DNA of 64,000 nucleotides, taken from NCBI GenBank assembly GCA_946811185.2, contig OX328107.1, forward strand, positions 45,436,360 through 45,500,359, written 5' to 3'. This DNA is from Hippopus hippopus (lineage: Eukaryota > Mollusca > Bivalvia > Cardiida > Cardiidae). Every line of letters starts with the position of its first letter. Positions within the stretch are counted from its first letter, which is position 1. The translations under genes were made by a program, and so were the position numbers. The notes under the pieces are model-generated. The model was not told the origin of the DNA. It searched no databases and was given only the letters and a program-made list of their open reading frames with translations. This document shows, in pieces, positions 40,673 through 51,396 of this stretch.

Positions 40673-40880
40673 AGAAGTTTAGTGTTCTCTGTCCTAAATC
40701 ATTGTGGGACAGAAAGATAGTGTTCTCTGTCCTATGTTATTGTGCGACAGAAACATGGAGAATAACAGGTAATTCTTGGACATAAACAGAGAGTTTTGTA
40801 TCCTGGCTATGTCACTGTAGGACAGAAATATAATATTTTTTTTATCTTACTTGTAAATCTGAAATAGAATAAAATGTCTT
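40673..40880. repeat. 38-bp minisatellite, second block
   Basis: AGTGTTCTCTGTCC and TTGTGGGACAGAAAG units resume after the SINE and fade by about 40880. Confidence 0.8.
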
Positions 40881-40964
40881 ATTGTCTATCATCAAGACTT
40901 CACAGAATACAGTGTGCTCTGTTGTACACATCTCAGAGGAACACAAAGAGTAGTGCCCCCTTAA

Positions 40965-41184
40965 CCCTTTAATAGACAACAGCAGCTGCTGCTTTGGCAT
41001 GTCCAAATTTTCAAGCATTTGAAGACAAGATATCTTTTATCAAACATTGAAATTTTTTAAACATGGACAAAACATTGTGAGAAAAGGAGAAAATGCTGAT
41101 TACCAGCATTTTCTACTTTTCACAATGTTTTCAAAAACCTCTTTTTCTCTGGGTTGTTAAAACATGGGAGTATTTGATAAAGGG
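40965..41184 (-). mobile_element. T221, full length (220 bp)
   Basis: TTAA at 40961-40964; ends TTGATAAAGGG before TTAC. Left arm has an AGCAGCTGCTGCTTTG insertion. Core centre GATTACC. Confidence 0.88.
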
Positions 41185-41735
41185 TTACATATGTCACTGT
41201 TCCATGTTGACTGAGAAATATCATCAGTAATCTAGCAATAAAGAAAATTTGTCATTTCTAAAGTCACCAAATAATGGTTGTTGTACTTTTTTCGAGCAAA
41301 TAATGAAAATTTTAATGTAATGTCAACATCAAAGAAAAGCCTGTTAAAATTAATGATTAATGACAGTCTAAGTTTTTTTTCTAAATTTTTTGTGATTTTT
41401 ACTGAATACATATTTTTTGTTATTACGCATTATTTCATATCATACCATCATTTTATTTCACTTTTTCTTATCTACATTATAAAAAATGTTGTAATCACTC
41501 CAAGTGTAATAATAACAAGTTTTTTCCTAAAGACTGACTGATATTGTTTATTTTTAAGTTTTAACCAGTGAAATACAGGTTGTAACACTTGAATATAATT
41601 CTTGTGCAAATGTAGGTGTAAGCAGTTTATGAGAAGAACTTTGGTCTGTCACATCAATGATTAAGGGTTCAAATCCCATAAAGAGTGGGATCAACCATTG
41701 TAACTATCCACATCATGGCCTGAGTACTGTTTACA
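41185..41735. other. AT-rich spacer
   Basis: A hydrophobic, F/I-rich open reading at 41278-41541 fits AT-rich composition, not a gene. GGGTTCAAATCCC at about 41668 matches a pol III B box, but no A box lies upstream. Confidence 0.45.
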
Positions 41736-41737
41736 AC

Positions 41738-41947
41738 ACAAGTAAATCATAGACCTGTCCAAACTGAAAGCATTTGCAGACGACAACTCTAATGTAGGTC
41801 AAATGATGGAACTTGTCCTTGATGGGGTAGAAAACATTGTGGGAAAAGGAGAAAATGCTGGTTACCAGCATTTTCTCCTTTTTCCACAAGGTTTTCAAAC
41901 GGCCTTTTTCTCAGGGTCGTTAAAACTTGGGATTGCGTGGTAAAGGG
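41738..41947 (-). mobile_element. T221 copy
   Basis: Left end worn (ACAAGTAAATCATAGACC). Core almost perfect. Ends GTGGTAAAGGG before TTAA (41948-41951). Confidence 0.88.
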
Positions 41948-41980
41948 TTAACGTTAGAAGTAATCATTGACAGTGACAAA

Positions 41981-42073
41981 CCCTTTAACACATGGTCTCT
42001 AGTTTTAATGACACAGATGAAGAAAGCTTCTGAAAACGATGTGGGAAAAGAAGAAAAATGCTGGTAACCCATT
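41981..42073 (+). mobile_element. T221 left half
   Basis: CCCTTTAACACATGGTC to GCTGGTAACCC; right half missing. Confidence 0.8.
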
Positions 42074-42143
42074 TTATCAGAGCAATGCTCAAATGTTTCC
42101 AGTCAGTATAACATAAGGCTGAGTATCTCACAAAATATCCGAT

Positions 42144-42199
42144 AGTATAGATCCAGGATCAGATTTTATCTTCTACACAGTCTGGTCCTTATCTGTAAT
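42144..42199. repeat. PB57 hairpin copy, diverged
   Basis: GTATAGATCCAGGATCAG ... CAGTCTGGTCCTTATCTG. Confidence 0.65.
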
Positions 42200-42243
42200 G
42201 TTGACAAGACAAATTCATTTGTCTTTGGCATCTGTAGGGTTAA

Positions 42244-42452
42244 CCCTTTACCACAAAACAAAATTTTGTATTTGTCCAAATTAAAAGCATTTGCAGACGA
42301 AAAATTCAGTGTTGTTCAACAGATGATTTCTGTCTTTAAAATGGGAGAAAATAATTATGCTGGTTACCAGTATTCTTTCTTTTTACCACAATAATTTCAA
42401 AGGTCTTCCTGTTTTTTAAGGTCATTAAAACTTGGTATTGTGTTGTAAAGAG
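42244..42452 (-). mobile_element. T221 copy
   Basis: TTAA at 42240-42243 and 42453-42456. Core left arm mostly lost (AAATAATTATGCTGG). Confidence 0.9.
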
Positions 42453-42459
42453 TTAAAAC

Positions 42460-42880
42460 ATTTCCTTATTTTTTCTTCATCATTTATGGCAGATTAAATT
42501 GTGACTTATCTTCAGCATGATAACTACTAACTTTATATCTGTAATCCATAGTTTACAGTTTTCATGTTTTTATTGTCCCAGTACTTTTTGGAATTGGCTG
42601 ATAGAATTATTTTTATCATATTGATCTTTGGTGCCTTGATTTCTATCTTTTGGATTTTCAGTTTCAGTTTCAAACTTGCTCCACCCTTATGAGTTTTTTC
42701 TTGGATCCAGTTTGAAAGCAAATAAGTTTCCTTGCATGAAAAATATTTATCTTTTATCCAAAGATTATCCTGTAAAATATTATGGTTTTTGCACATTCAA
42801 CATATAAATGAGCAATGCATTGACAATAGGAGGTTTAATGCATCTCCATAATGTATTATACAAAGCAAGTCATCAAATAA
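42460..42880. other. Unassigned spacer
   Basis: A lysine-rich minus-strand reading (42533-42796, 87 aa) reflects A-rich composition. No motif recognised. Confidence 0.4.
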
Positions 42881-42881
42881 C

Positions 42882-43211
42882 TAGAGCTGTCACTGAATGT
42901 GACTTAATACCCCCGCCAGGGCTTTGACAGAAACAGGCAATTTAACAAAAAATTTTCTAAGTTCAAGGGGAGATTACCCTTGAATCATAGGGAGTAGATG
43001 ATTGAAAACTACGTCTTGCACACCTTCAATATACGATAAATGTATCAACAAACTTTCAATACAATAGCAGCAAACTGTAGGAGGAGTTCGCGACACAAAA
43101 TTACTAGTATTTTGTACACGGGCGGACACACGGACGGCCAGACAGACAGACAGACAGGCTGATTCCAGTATACCCCCGAAAACATTCGTTTTGAGGGGGT
43201 ATAATTATGGA
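42882..43211 (+). mobile_element. Helitron/Helentron-like ACCCCC element, short form
   Basis: Starts CTAGAGCTGTCACTGAATG, then TAATACCCCCGCC. Ends with hairpin GTATACCCCC ... GGGGGTATA around AACATTCGTTTTG and then AT. A microsatellite (GACGGCCAGACAGACAGAC) lies before the hairpin. Right flank TTATGG; no target duplication is visible. A terminal 3' hairpin and no duplication fit Helitron-class elements (inference). Confidence 0.8.
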
Positions 43212-43367
43212 TTCCATAAAATCCCTTTTGTCTAACACCCAGCTGAACACTGAGGTAGAATGGCCCTTTGACATGCAGAAAATTAAGCAAAAGCAAAAAA
43301 GTTTTGACCCAGGACTCAGCCTGCGCAGAAGGCTCCCTGGGGTCAATTCTTTTTGAAGATACATTTA

Positions 43368-43560
43368 CCCTCTACCAAGTTGAAAGTATTTTCAGACAAA
43401 AAGTTGTGACTCAAATGATGGAATTTTGTCTCCAAAAAGGCAGAAAAGATTGTGAGAAAATGAGAAAAAGCTGGTTACCAGCGTTTTCTCCTATTCCCAA
43501 AAGGTTTTCAAAAGGCTCCTTCCTCAGGGTCGTAAAAACTCAGGATTGTTTGGTAAAGGG
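43368..43560 (-). mobile_element. T221 copy, left arm shortened
   Basis: CCCTCTACCAAG joins directly to TTGAAAGTATTTTCAG. Ends TTTGGTAAAGGG before TTTAA. Its open reading produces a spurious 121-residue ORF. Confidence 0.85.
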
Positions 43561-43633
43561 TTTAACCCCATTTTCACAGAACACGGCTGAAACAATTTTG
43601 GCATTCAACATAAAATGGACGTTGAAAATTTAA

Positions 43634-43853
43634 CTCTTTACCAAACAGCAAATTTTGGACTAAACCAAACTGAAAGCATTTGCAGATGTCAAATTAAATG
43701 TTGCCAAAATGATTGTTTCTGTCTATGATAGGTCAGAAAACATTGTGGGAAAAGGAGAAAATGCTGGTTACCAGCATTTTCTCCTTTTCCCACAATGTTT
43801 TCAAAAGCATTCTCTATCAGGGTCATGAAAACCCAGGATTGTTTGGTAAAGGG
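43634..43853 (-). mobile_element. T221, full length (220 bp), intact TTAA pair
   Basis: TTAA at 43630-43633 and 43854-43857. Starts CTCTTTACCAAACAGC, ends TTTGGTAAAGGG. Core perfect, centre GGTTACC. Confidence 0.95.
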
Positions 43854-43904
43854 TTAATTAACAACTATGGATACTACACTATTTCAAAAGTTATCTGTAT
43901 TTAC

Positions 43905-44092
43905 TAGATAACAAGGTTATAGATTCTTTAATGTTGAAAACAAAGACAGACATGAGGCTAAAATGATGGAAGATGTCTTTGAAGGAGCTGGGAAATTATG
44001 TGGCTACCAGCATATTCACCCTTTTCCACAATGTTTTTTCAGATACACTCTGTTACAGGATCCTAGAAATAAGGGATCATATGATAATGAGA
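43905..44092 (-). mobile_element. T221 copy, strongly diverged
   Basis: GAGGCTAAAATGATGG, TGTCTTTGAAGGAGC, TGGCTACCAGC, TTTTCCACAATGTTTTTTC. Confidence 0.65.
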
Positions 44093-44108
44093 TGAAAGAA
44101 GTTGTTAA

Positions 44109-44346
44109 CCCTCTACCAAGCAACAAAATTTTGGACTAGACCAAACTGAATGCTTTTGCAGATTACAAAATAAACATGACTCAAAAATTGAAGGTCATAT
44201 TGAAAGTCACATTGAAGGTTATAAAACATTGTGGGGAAAAAGAAAAAAAAAAATGCTGGTTACCAGCATTTCATTCTTTTCCCACAATATTTTTTTAAAC
44301 CATTCTCTGTCAGGGTCGTTAAAGGTCGGGATAGTTTTGTAAAGGG
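44109..44346 (-). mobile_element. T221 copy (238 bp), intact TTAA pair
   Basis: TTAA at 44105-44108 and 44347-44350. Starts CCCTCTACCAAGCAAC. An internal duplication (AAGGTCATATTGAAAGTCAC) and an A-run lengthen it. Confidence 0.9.
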
Positions 44347-44349
44347 TTA

Positions 44350-44653
44350 ACAGAAAGTTTTGAAATCAAGGTGGACTCAAGGGTGATTGTATTTTAACAA
44401 AAAATATTAAATGTTAAAATTTTATTCAAATTTTCCAAGGGCGTTTCATATCCGTCTATTGTCAGACTCACCATGCATTAAATTGCAAATGAAAATGGCT
44501 CCCTCACAAACAGGTGTACTGATTTCAAAATGGTAGAGAAAAATAATAAGATGACAGAAAAAATTTTATCATTTTATCTGTGATTAACTTTAGGTTTTTC
44601 TTATTTTCCTGCAAAAAATTGGCGGAGAAGACTGTCACTCACATTAACTAGTA
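44350..44653. other. Unassigned spacer
   Basis: Nothing recognised. Confidence 0.4.
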
Positions 44654-44842
44654 GCCCTGTACCAAAAAATCGCATGTTTTAACAGCCAATGAAGAAGGCT
44701 TTTGAAAATACTGTGGTAAAAGGAGAAAATGCTGGTAACCAGCATTTCCTTCTTTCCTCCTATGTTTTCTATTCTTTCTGATTCAAATTCCATCACTTGT
44801 ACCACATTTGTCATCTGCAGCAGCTTTGAATTTTTCCAGCCT
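44654..44842 (+). mobile_element. T221, right end lost
   Basis: CCCTGTACCAAAAAATCGC to about TTTTTCCAGCC; abuts the TTAA of the next copy. Confidence 0.8.
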
Positions 44843-44848
44843 GTTTAA

Positions 44849-45061
44849 CTCTTTACCAAACAATCCTGTGTTTCAACAACCCTGAGGAAGAAGCCTTTTG
44901 AAAACATAGTGGGAAAAGGAGAAAATGCTGATAATCAGCATTTTCTCCTTTCCCCACTATGTTTCCTACCCTATCAAAGACAAATTCCATCATTTGACCC
45001 ATATCTAAATTGTCATCTGCAAATGCTTTCAACTTGGACAAGTCTATCACTTTGTACAGAG
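44849..45061 (+). mobile_element. T221 copy with two paired core mutations
   Basis: TTAA at 44845-44848 and 45062-45065. Mirror-paired changes: A44908/T44958 and A44931/T44935, the latter turning GCTGGTAACCAGC into GCTGATAATCAGC. Confidence 0.93.
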
Positions 45062-45244
45062 TTAACCAAAAGAACCTTTGTAAATTTAACATGAGGACCT
45101 AAATGGATCCACTGGCAGTTACTTACAAGACTATGTAAAATAAACAGTTATCAAAGCACCAAAAGTACAGACAGATTAGCGAATGTGGAATAAGCAGCCT
45201 TGGTATAGATAAAACTTGGTTTGTCCATACAAGATTGATGGAAA

Positions 45245-45365
45245 ACAGTCTAATCAGTTCACTTAGTCCGATCAGGTTTGATTCTGTCCAATCAGGTTAT
45301 TAAGTCAGATCCCCTTTGGCCCAGTCCAATCCAGTTATCAGGTCTGATCAGGTTCAATCTGGTGG
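45245..45365. repeat. Degenerate GTCCAATCAGGTT repeats
   Basis: CCGATCAGGTTTGATTC, TGTCCAATCAGGTTATTAAG, GTCCAATCCAGTTATCAGG, CTGATCAGGTTCAATCTGG: four to five loose units of 17-35 bases. Confidence 0.6.
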
Positions 45366-45369
45366 ATTT

Positions 45370-45955
45370 ACCCACCAGTCCTAGTCACTATAGAATCAAG
45401 CTAACTTTGATATGGCTTAGTTCTAATTGAAGTAAACAATCTCTGCAAGTTTCAAAAAAATGGGATCTCTTCTTTGAACTGTGTTGAATAAGCAAAAATA
45501 AGTATGGTAATCAAATGGCTGCTTAAAAAAATTTCTAAACTAATGACTGTATTTTTTTTGCTTCAACTCCATAATAATAGAAATAATCTGTGCAAGTTTC
45601 AAATTGACAGGATAAAAAATGTGGGCTTTATAATGTAAAGAAGAAATGTATTGATCGACTTCAAATGGGAACTTTTCCCACATTCAATGGGGTTTAAGCT
45701 ATCGCTACCATAACCAAACTATAACTTTCACAAATACAGATCCACAATTACAGACTTATAAAGTACAAAACAGGAGAAAAAAGACTAACAGACTGACAGA
45801 TGGGTTGACAGACAGACAAAATGAATAGATGATGGAAACCACGCCATGACATAGACTCTCATCTGGCCTTCAACCAGCAGAGCCAAGAACCATGCATATT
45901 AGACACTATTCAAAAAATGGTTTGAAAAGGGGAAAATGCAGGTATTCAGGTATCT
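45370..45955. other. Spacer with weak repeat traces
   Basis: TGCAAGTTTCAAA occurs twice (about 45446, 45592) within a decayed duplicated block. 45790-45825 has GACAG-rich microsatellite sequence; 45920-45945 has a T221 core scrap. Confidence 0.4.
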
Positions 45956-46598
45956 GCATCATTCTAACACGAAACCTGAATTTGGGTCCATAAACACAGT
46001 GCAACAAAAGTTTTGTAAAATATATTTTATCAATGAAAGTCAGTTGATGTAAACAGATCGTCATTTTCCGCTACTCGACCAAGGAGGAAGGAAAAACTCA
46101 AAGATTTACTGATATTAACTGTTTTTGTTAAAAATTAACAACGATGGAACTATTTGAAATGTTACAAATAAACATATATAAATCAGGAGTCTTTTCATGT
46201 TGAAGGTTAGTTCAAAATTGGCCGTCATTGCATTGATAATTGATTGGAAGTAGGAAGAGTAATATTCAGAGCATTCAAAGCGACTGCGACTCTAATGCTT
46301 GATGATACATTCATCCTTCTTTGTCATTTGAAAGGGAGAAAATATAATACAAGAACAGTGGGTTTTTCTATGTTGTGTTTGATGCCTAAGGTTTTACTGA
46401 AATTTTTATTCTTTTTACATTTACGGACTGGGCAGTGAGGTTTTGTTTTGGTTAGTAATTTGAACAGCCATGGTTTATTCAAGGGAATATAATCCGCATC
46501 CGCTCTTCTATACTTTGTATGAACTTGTTTTCCTTTGATCAAGAGTTGGTCAGGTTAGAATCAAAATAACCTTCTTTCCATTGTGGTTCATCATTCAA

Positions 46599-46829
46599 TA
46601 AACCACAGTTGTGAGTTATGTGGCGCAATGAATGAAGCATTCGGGCTATTGTCCTCGAGGATTATTTATTGTGCCTCATAACTCACAACCATGGTTTATT
46701 TAAGAAATAATCTTCTTTCTATTGTGGTTTATTGTTCAATAAACCACGGATGTGAGTTATGAGGCACAATAAATAATATATGAGGGCAATAGCCCGAGTG
46801 GTTTATTCATTGTGCCTCATAACCCACAG
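46599..46829. repeat. Two GTGAGTTATGAGGCACAAT palindromes
   Basis: 46599-46697 and 46739-46829 each run AAACCAC...GTGAGTTATG...GGCGCAAT or GGCACAAT to ATTGTGCCTCATAAC...CAC. Another copy is at 51.87 kb. Confidence 0.85.
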
Positions 46830-47109
46830 CCTGTCGGTATATACAAAAAGAATCAAAATTTCAATAAAACTTTAGGCATCAAACAAAACATGAAAAAAAA
46901 ACGTACCATGTTACAATTATATTTTCTCCCTTTCAAATGACAAAGAAGAATGAATGTATTGTCAAGCATTAGAGTCGCAGTCGCTTCAAATGCTCTGAAT
47001 GTTACTCCACCCACTCCTAATCCAATTTCCAATGCAACAGCGCCAAAATTTGAAATAACTTTCAATATGAAAAGACACCTGATTTCTGTATGTTTACTGG
47101 CAACATTTC

Positions 47110-47254
47110 AATTATAATAATCTACACGAACTTTCGGCAGTACAACCGCCTTCTTCAAGTGTGATCCTGTGATACAATGCCAGGCATTGTATCACAGGAC
47201 CACATTTGAAAAAGGCGGTTGTACCGCCGAAACCTCTTGTAGATTATTATAATT
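47110..47254. mobile_element. 145-bp hairpin element in the inverted-repeat arm
   Basis: AATTATAATAATCTACACG ... CTTGTAGATTATTATAATT with centre CAATGCCAGGCATTG (A47182). Arms include GGCAGTACAACCGCC / GGCGGTTGTACCGCC and ATCCTGTGATACAATGCC / GGCATTGTATCACAGGAC. Confidence 0.9.
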
Positions 47255-47599
47255 AAAATTTACATTTCTCAAGAAGAGGATATCATGTTTTGGTAACATT
47301 TCAAATAGTTCCATCATTGTCAATTTTTATCAAAAACAGTTAATATCGGTAAATCCTTAAGTTTTTCCTTCCTCCTTGGTTCAGTAGTGGAAAATGACAA
47401 ATTGTTTACATCAAGTGACATTCATTGATAAAATATCGGAGGGCGGAGACATGGAACAGCCACAGGCGGCTTACTTTACATACTCCATATAGAATGACGT
47501 CGACTTTACCACGCTTTCGTTGCACTGTGTTTATAAAGCTGAATTCACGTGTCATGTTAGAATGAACCATAAACCACAATAGAAAGATTATTTCTTAAA

Positions 47600-48150
47600 T
47601 GGCACATACCATCATCTGGGCTATGTTTAATCAAAATGCTTTTAAATTGCACACCTTTTTAACCCTAAGATAAAGCTACGAATAAATCCCACAGTTACTT
47701 TCAGTCTAGAAATTAAATCCAGTAATAAGCAATTTCAAGGTTGCCCTTGAGAATAGTATTTCATCAGAGCAATGTAGATTGCAGATCAGACTGCATGTTT
47801 TGTGCAGTCTGATCTTGATCTACATCGGCCACAAAAGTAACATTAGTGTTAAAGGCACTTTAAGAGTTAAATTTTCTTACAAGAGATGGGCAATAATCAT
47901 TCTGTATCAACTATACAGAGAGCTAAAAGAAGGTCAAAGACCAGCAATGTTCTATTCAATTCCTATGCTTAGCAACAAAAAGGTGTAAAAAATTAGCCCC
48001 AGAAACAGTTGCAATAAGGATTGAGTTTCATTTGTTTATCATCGCCACCGGTTGCCCATATTGGTGATGCACCAGGAAGACTGATAGTGCATTAAGGGAA
48101 AGTGCTAGATATAGGACAAAACCCATCCTAAGTTAAGCCTGGTTGAATTT
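47600..48150. other. Spacer with one PB57
   Basis: PB57 at 47770-47828 (ATCAGACTGCATG, TTT, TGTGCAGTCTGATCTTGATC) with the full flanks AATTTCAAGGTTGCCCTTGAG and GTTAAAGGCACTTTAAG. Nothing else recognised. Confidence 0.7.
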
Positions 48151-48152
48151 AA

Positions 48153-48364
48153 CCTCTTCCCAAGCAACAAATTCTAGACTCTTCAAGGTTGAAAGCATCT
48201 GCAGCTGACAACTGCTAAATTGGTACAAATGAAATGAAGTTCTTTGAAAGGGTAGAAAACATTGTGGGGAAAAAGGTGAAATGCTCGTTACCAGCATTTT
48301 CTCCTTTTCCCACAATATTTTCAAAAGTCTATATCTACAGAGTTGTTTAAACACAGCATGGTAA
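48153..48364 (-). mobile_element. T221 copy
   Basis: TTAA at 48149-48152, starts CCTCTTCCCAAGCAAC; right end worn (GCATGGTAAAC). Confidence 0.85.
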
Positions 48365-48465
48365 ACATACTCAGAGTATAGCACTGTCACAGGGGACTTA
48401 GGTTTCAGATCTCATCCATAAGACTTTTAAGTAATTTTAGGCGTTAGATTTAACACAGTTATTAA

Positions 48466-48565
48466 CCCTTTACCAAACAATCCGATGTTGTAATGATCTT
48501 GGATAAGAAGACTTTTGAAAACATTGCAGGAAAGATACAAAAGGCTGGTATACAATTTTACCTGT
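48466..48565 (+). mobile_element. T221 left half
   Basis: TTAA at 48462-48465, CCCTTTACCAAACAATCC to AAGGCTGGTATAC. Confidence 0.8.
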
Positions 48566-48658
48566 GAGAAGCATTTTGAGATTAAAGGCTATTTGTGCAG
48601 TCTGACCTAAATTACATTGTAGTAAATTGCCTGGTAAAAGTCTTGCCTTTTAAGAATG

Positions 48659-49053
48659 AATCAATTACCAACCAATACAGAGTTTTAACAACCCTATAGG
48701 AGGCTTTTGAAACTGCGTAACCAGCATTTTCTCCTTTTTCTACAATGTTTTCTACCCTTTCATAGAAAAAAGCAATCAATTTAGATACATATTATGTTAT
48801 GTCTAAAACTTTGTCATTTGGTAAAAAGATAAGAATTAATCCTTTACTAATCCAGAGTTTGAAGGATCCTAAAGAAGGCTTGTGAAAACATCATGGAAAA
48901 AGACAAAAAGCTAGTAACCAGCAGTCTCTGCTTTTCAGGCAATAATGTGTACCCTATCAAAGATAAACCATACAGTTAGAGCCACGATTAATTTGTTGTT
49001 TGCAAATGTTTTTAAAATGGACGAGTATAAAATTTTGTTGTATGATAAAGAGA
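48659..49053 (+). mobile_element. Two eroded T221 copies (48659-48828 and 48840-49053)
   Basis: First: TCAATTACCAACCAATAC, left core arm lost, ends TTTGGTAAAAAG. Second: TTAA at 48836-48839, TCCTTTACTAATCC, core GCTAGTAACCAGC, ends TATGATAAAGAG. Confidence 0.78.
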
Positions 49054-49059
49054 GAACTA

Positions 49060-49400
49060 CAAAGTCTTGGAAATGTCCTTAAAAAATTTCCAATCTATAT
49101 GATAAATTTTAAGTCTTCTTCACACAATAGCAACCTGTTATTCTAAACTGTCAATAGACAAGTATTGTTAAAATTTCCGCTCTTTAGAAAAGCCAACACT
49201 CGAGAGTTTATTGTATTCTGAGTTGATATATTGTTATAGATATTTGCAGAGGGATAAATAGCCCTTACGTAACTAACACTTGAAGTTCACGTCAATGCTC
49301 GGCCCCTTTCCATTGTTCCCTTTATGATAAGAAAAATGGATTTTTAATGAGGATGCAGCTTTTGTTCATTGTTGACAATACTCATTTTTCACACTATTTA
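49060..49400. other. Unassigned spacer
   Basis: Nothing recognised. Confidence 0.4.
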
Positions 49401-49401
49401 A

Positions 49402-49618
49402 CTCTTTACCAAATGACAAAATTTTAGACTTGTCCAAACTTAAAGCTTTTGCACATGACATAATAAATGTGACTCTAAAATTGAAATTTGTGTTTGATTG
49501 AGTAAAAGACATCGTTGTAAAGGAGAAAATGCTGGTTACCAGCATTTTCTCCTTTTTCCACAATGTTTTCAAAAGCCTTTCTGAGGGCTGTTAAAACTTG
49601 GGATTGTGTGGTAAAGGA
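49402..49618 (-). mobile_element. T221 copy (217 bp), intact TTAA pair
   Basis: TTAA at 49398-49401 and 49619-49622. Starts CTCTTTACCAAATGAC, ends GTGGTAAAGG. Shares the right TTAA with the next element. Confidence 0.92.
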
Positions 49619-49622
49619 TTAA

Positions 49623-50026
49623 CGCTTTACCAAAGGACCCTGTCTTTTCCAGGACATTACTGAAATGTGCCTCAAAAAATGTCAAAAACAATGCGGGAAA
49701 AACAGAAAATGTAGGTAATCATCATTTCCTCCTTTTCCCACAATGTTTTCAAAAGCCTCTCTCGTAACCCTTTACCACACAATCCTGACTTTTAATGACC
49801 CTGAGAAAGATGCCTATTGAAAATTTTGTGGGAAAAGGAGAAATTGCTGGTAATCAGCATTTTCTCCTTTTCCCACAATGTTTTCTACCCTTCTCCAAAC
49901 GAATTTCAATTTTTGATTCATATTTATTTTGTCGTCTGCAAATGCTTTCAATTTGGACCAGTCTAAAATTTTGTCGTTTGGTAAAGAGTTAAGGGTCTCT
50001 GAAACTCAGGATCTTGTGGTACAGAG
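49623..50026 (-). mobile_element. T221 interrupted at a native TTAA by another T221
   Basis: Left 49623-49763 (CGCTTTACCAAAGGACC ... TTTTCAAAAGCC) breaks inside the GTCGTTAAAACT motif. After the inner copy TTAAGGGTCTCTGAAACTCAGG runs to GTGGTACAGAG and TTAA (50027-50030). Confidence 0.85.
49768..49988 (+). mobile_element. T221 copy nested in T221 (221 bp)
   Basis: GTAA at 49764-49767, TTAA at 49989-49992. Starts CCCTTTACCACACAATCC; ends TTTGGTAAAGAG. Confidence 0.93.
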
Positions 50027-50070
50027 TTAAAATGCCTTCCAAAACGTAAGTTGCTTAAGCCAACAGAATG

Positions 50071-50119
50071 GATCAAGACCAGACTGCACAAAAAACATGC
50101 AGTCTGATTGTGAATCTAC
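50071..50119. repeat. PB57 hairpin copy
   Basis: GATCAAGACCAGACTGCA, CAAAAAACA, TGCAGTCTGATTGTGAATC. Confidence 0.75.
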
Positions 50120-50209
50120 AGAACCCACTATGTTGACAAATTCTGGCCAATGGTGAAATTAAATAACAATTTTGATTACGGTAATTTCATTTGGCATTCG
50201 GAGGGTTAA

Positions 50210-50430
50210 CCCTTTACCAAACAATCCCTGGTTTTTACGACCCTGAGATAGAAGCCTTTTGAAAACATTGTGGGAAACGGAGAAAATGCTGGTAACCAGC
50301 ATTTTCCCCTTTTCCCACCATGTTTTCTACCATGCTGGAAACAAATGTCAATTTTTGAGTTATGTTTATTTTGTCGTCTGCAAGTGCTTTGAGTTTGGAC
50401 CAGTCTAAAATTTTGTCGTTTGGTAAAGGG
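50210..50430 (+). mobile_element. T221, full length (221 bp), intact TTAA pair
   Basis: TTAA at 50206-50209 and 50431-50434. Starts CCCTTTACCAAACAATCC, ends TTTGGTAAAGGG. Confidence 0.95.
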
Positions 50431-50450
50431 TTAAGAAATCTCGTGATCAA

Positions 50451-50671
50451 CCCTTACCGCTGGACAAAAATGTAGACGTGTCCAAATTGAAAGCAGTTAC
50501 AGGCGACAATTTAAATATGGCTGAACTGATGGAATTTTAGTTGAATGGGGTAGAAAACATTGTGGGTAAGAGGAGAAAATGCTGGTTACCAGTATTTTCC
50601 CCTTTTCCCATAATGTTTTCAAAAGGATTCTCTCTTAGGGTCATTAAAATTCAGGATTGTGTGGTAAAGAG
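50451..50671 (-). mobile_element. T221, full length (221 bp)
   Basis: TCAA at 50447-50450, TTAA at 50672-50675. Starts CCCTTACCGCTGGAC, ends GTGGTAAAGAG. Confidence 0.93.
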
Positions 50672-50949
50672 TTAATGATTTTGTCTACAACAGCTTTAAC
50701 CCACAGCAAACATGGCAAACAAATAAATTTAATGTAAACAGTGAGTTATAAATAAGACAAATTCAATTTTTCTGTCTGACTGATTATAATACAGAACAAT
50801 GGATGTAAAACTTGGCATGGTGAAGCATTCAATTACAAATGTCAAAATATTAGGCTTCTGAAATTACTTAATTAACTATTTATCTAATGACAAAACATCA
50901 GCCTTGTCCGAACTGAAAGTGCACGAGATCTATGCAGGCAACAAATTAA

Positions 50950-51172
50950 CACTTTAACAAACACAATCCCAAGTTTAAACGTCCTGGAGACAGAAAGCTG
51001 GTGAAAACATAGTGGGAAAAAGATAAATCCTAATAACAAGCATTTTTTCCTTTTCCCACAATGTTTTTTACCCTTTCATGGCCAAAAACCATAATTCCAG
51101 CCACATTCAAATTGTCCTCTGCAAATGCTTTCAATCTGGACAACTTCCATTTTATTTTCATTTGGTAAAGAG
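50950..51172 (+). mobile_element. T221 copy, nested, first of a TTAA-linked pair
   Basis: TTAA at 50946-50949 and 51173-51176. Starts CACTTTAACAAACACAATCC; core decayed (ATCCTAATAACAAGC). Confidence 0.9.
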
Positions 51173-51176
51173 TTAA

Positions 51177-51396
51177 CCCTTTACCACACAATGACGCCTT
51201 TTGACACCCCTGATAGAGAAGGCTTTAGAAAACATTGTGGGAAAAGGAGAAAATGCTGGTAACCAGCATTTTCTCCTTTTCCCACAATGTTTTCTACCCT
51301 ATCAAAGAAAAATCATTTCATATGATCCACATTGAAACTGTCCTCTGCAAATGCTTTCAATTCGGACAGGTCTAAAATTGGTCGTGTGGTAAAGGG
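51177..51396 (+). mobile_element. T221 copy, nested, second of the pair (220 bp)
   Basis: TTAA at 51173-51176 (shared) and 51397-51400. Starts CCCTTTACCACACAATG; perfect core around GGTAACC; ends GTGGTAAAGGG. Confidence 0.95.

Larger units (their letters stand above)
45957..47567. mobile_element. 1.6-kb compound inverted repeat
   Basis: Outer arm 45957-46415 is mirrored by 46845-47567. Pairs include ATAAACACAGTGCAACAAAA / TGCACTGTGTTTAT, CCAAGGAGGAAGGAAAAACT / AGTTTTTCCTTCCTCCTTGG, CTATTTGAAATGTTAC / GTAACATTTCAAATAG, GAGCATTCAAAGCGACTGCG / CGCAGTCGCTTCAAATGCTC. The right arm is lengthened by a 145-bp hairpin at 47110-47254 and a roughly 80-bp CG-richer insert near 47430-47515. The spacer 46420-46840 holds two smaller palindromes. 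No coding capacity. Confidence 0.88.

Noticed and set aside
41278..41541. 87-aa hydrophobic ORF
   Set aside because: F/I/Y-rich from AT-rich DNA; no start context, family or splice signals.
41668..41680. GGGTTCAAATCCC as a tRNA/SINE B box
   Set aside because: No A box at the right distance and no SINE body; kept only as a note in the spacer entry.
42533..42796. Lysine-rich 87-aa minus-strand ORF
   Set aside because: Composition follows A-rich DNA; no motif or flanking gene structure.
43268..43633. 121-aa ORF
   Set aside because: Most of it is a translated T221 '-' copy (palindrome peptide CEKMRKSWLPAFSPIP); no independent coding signal.
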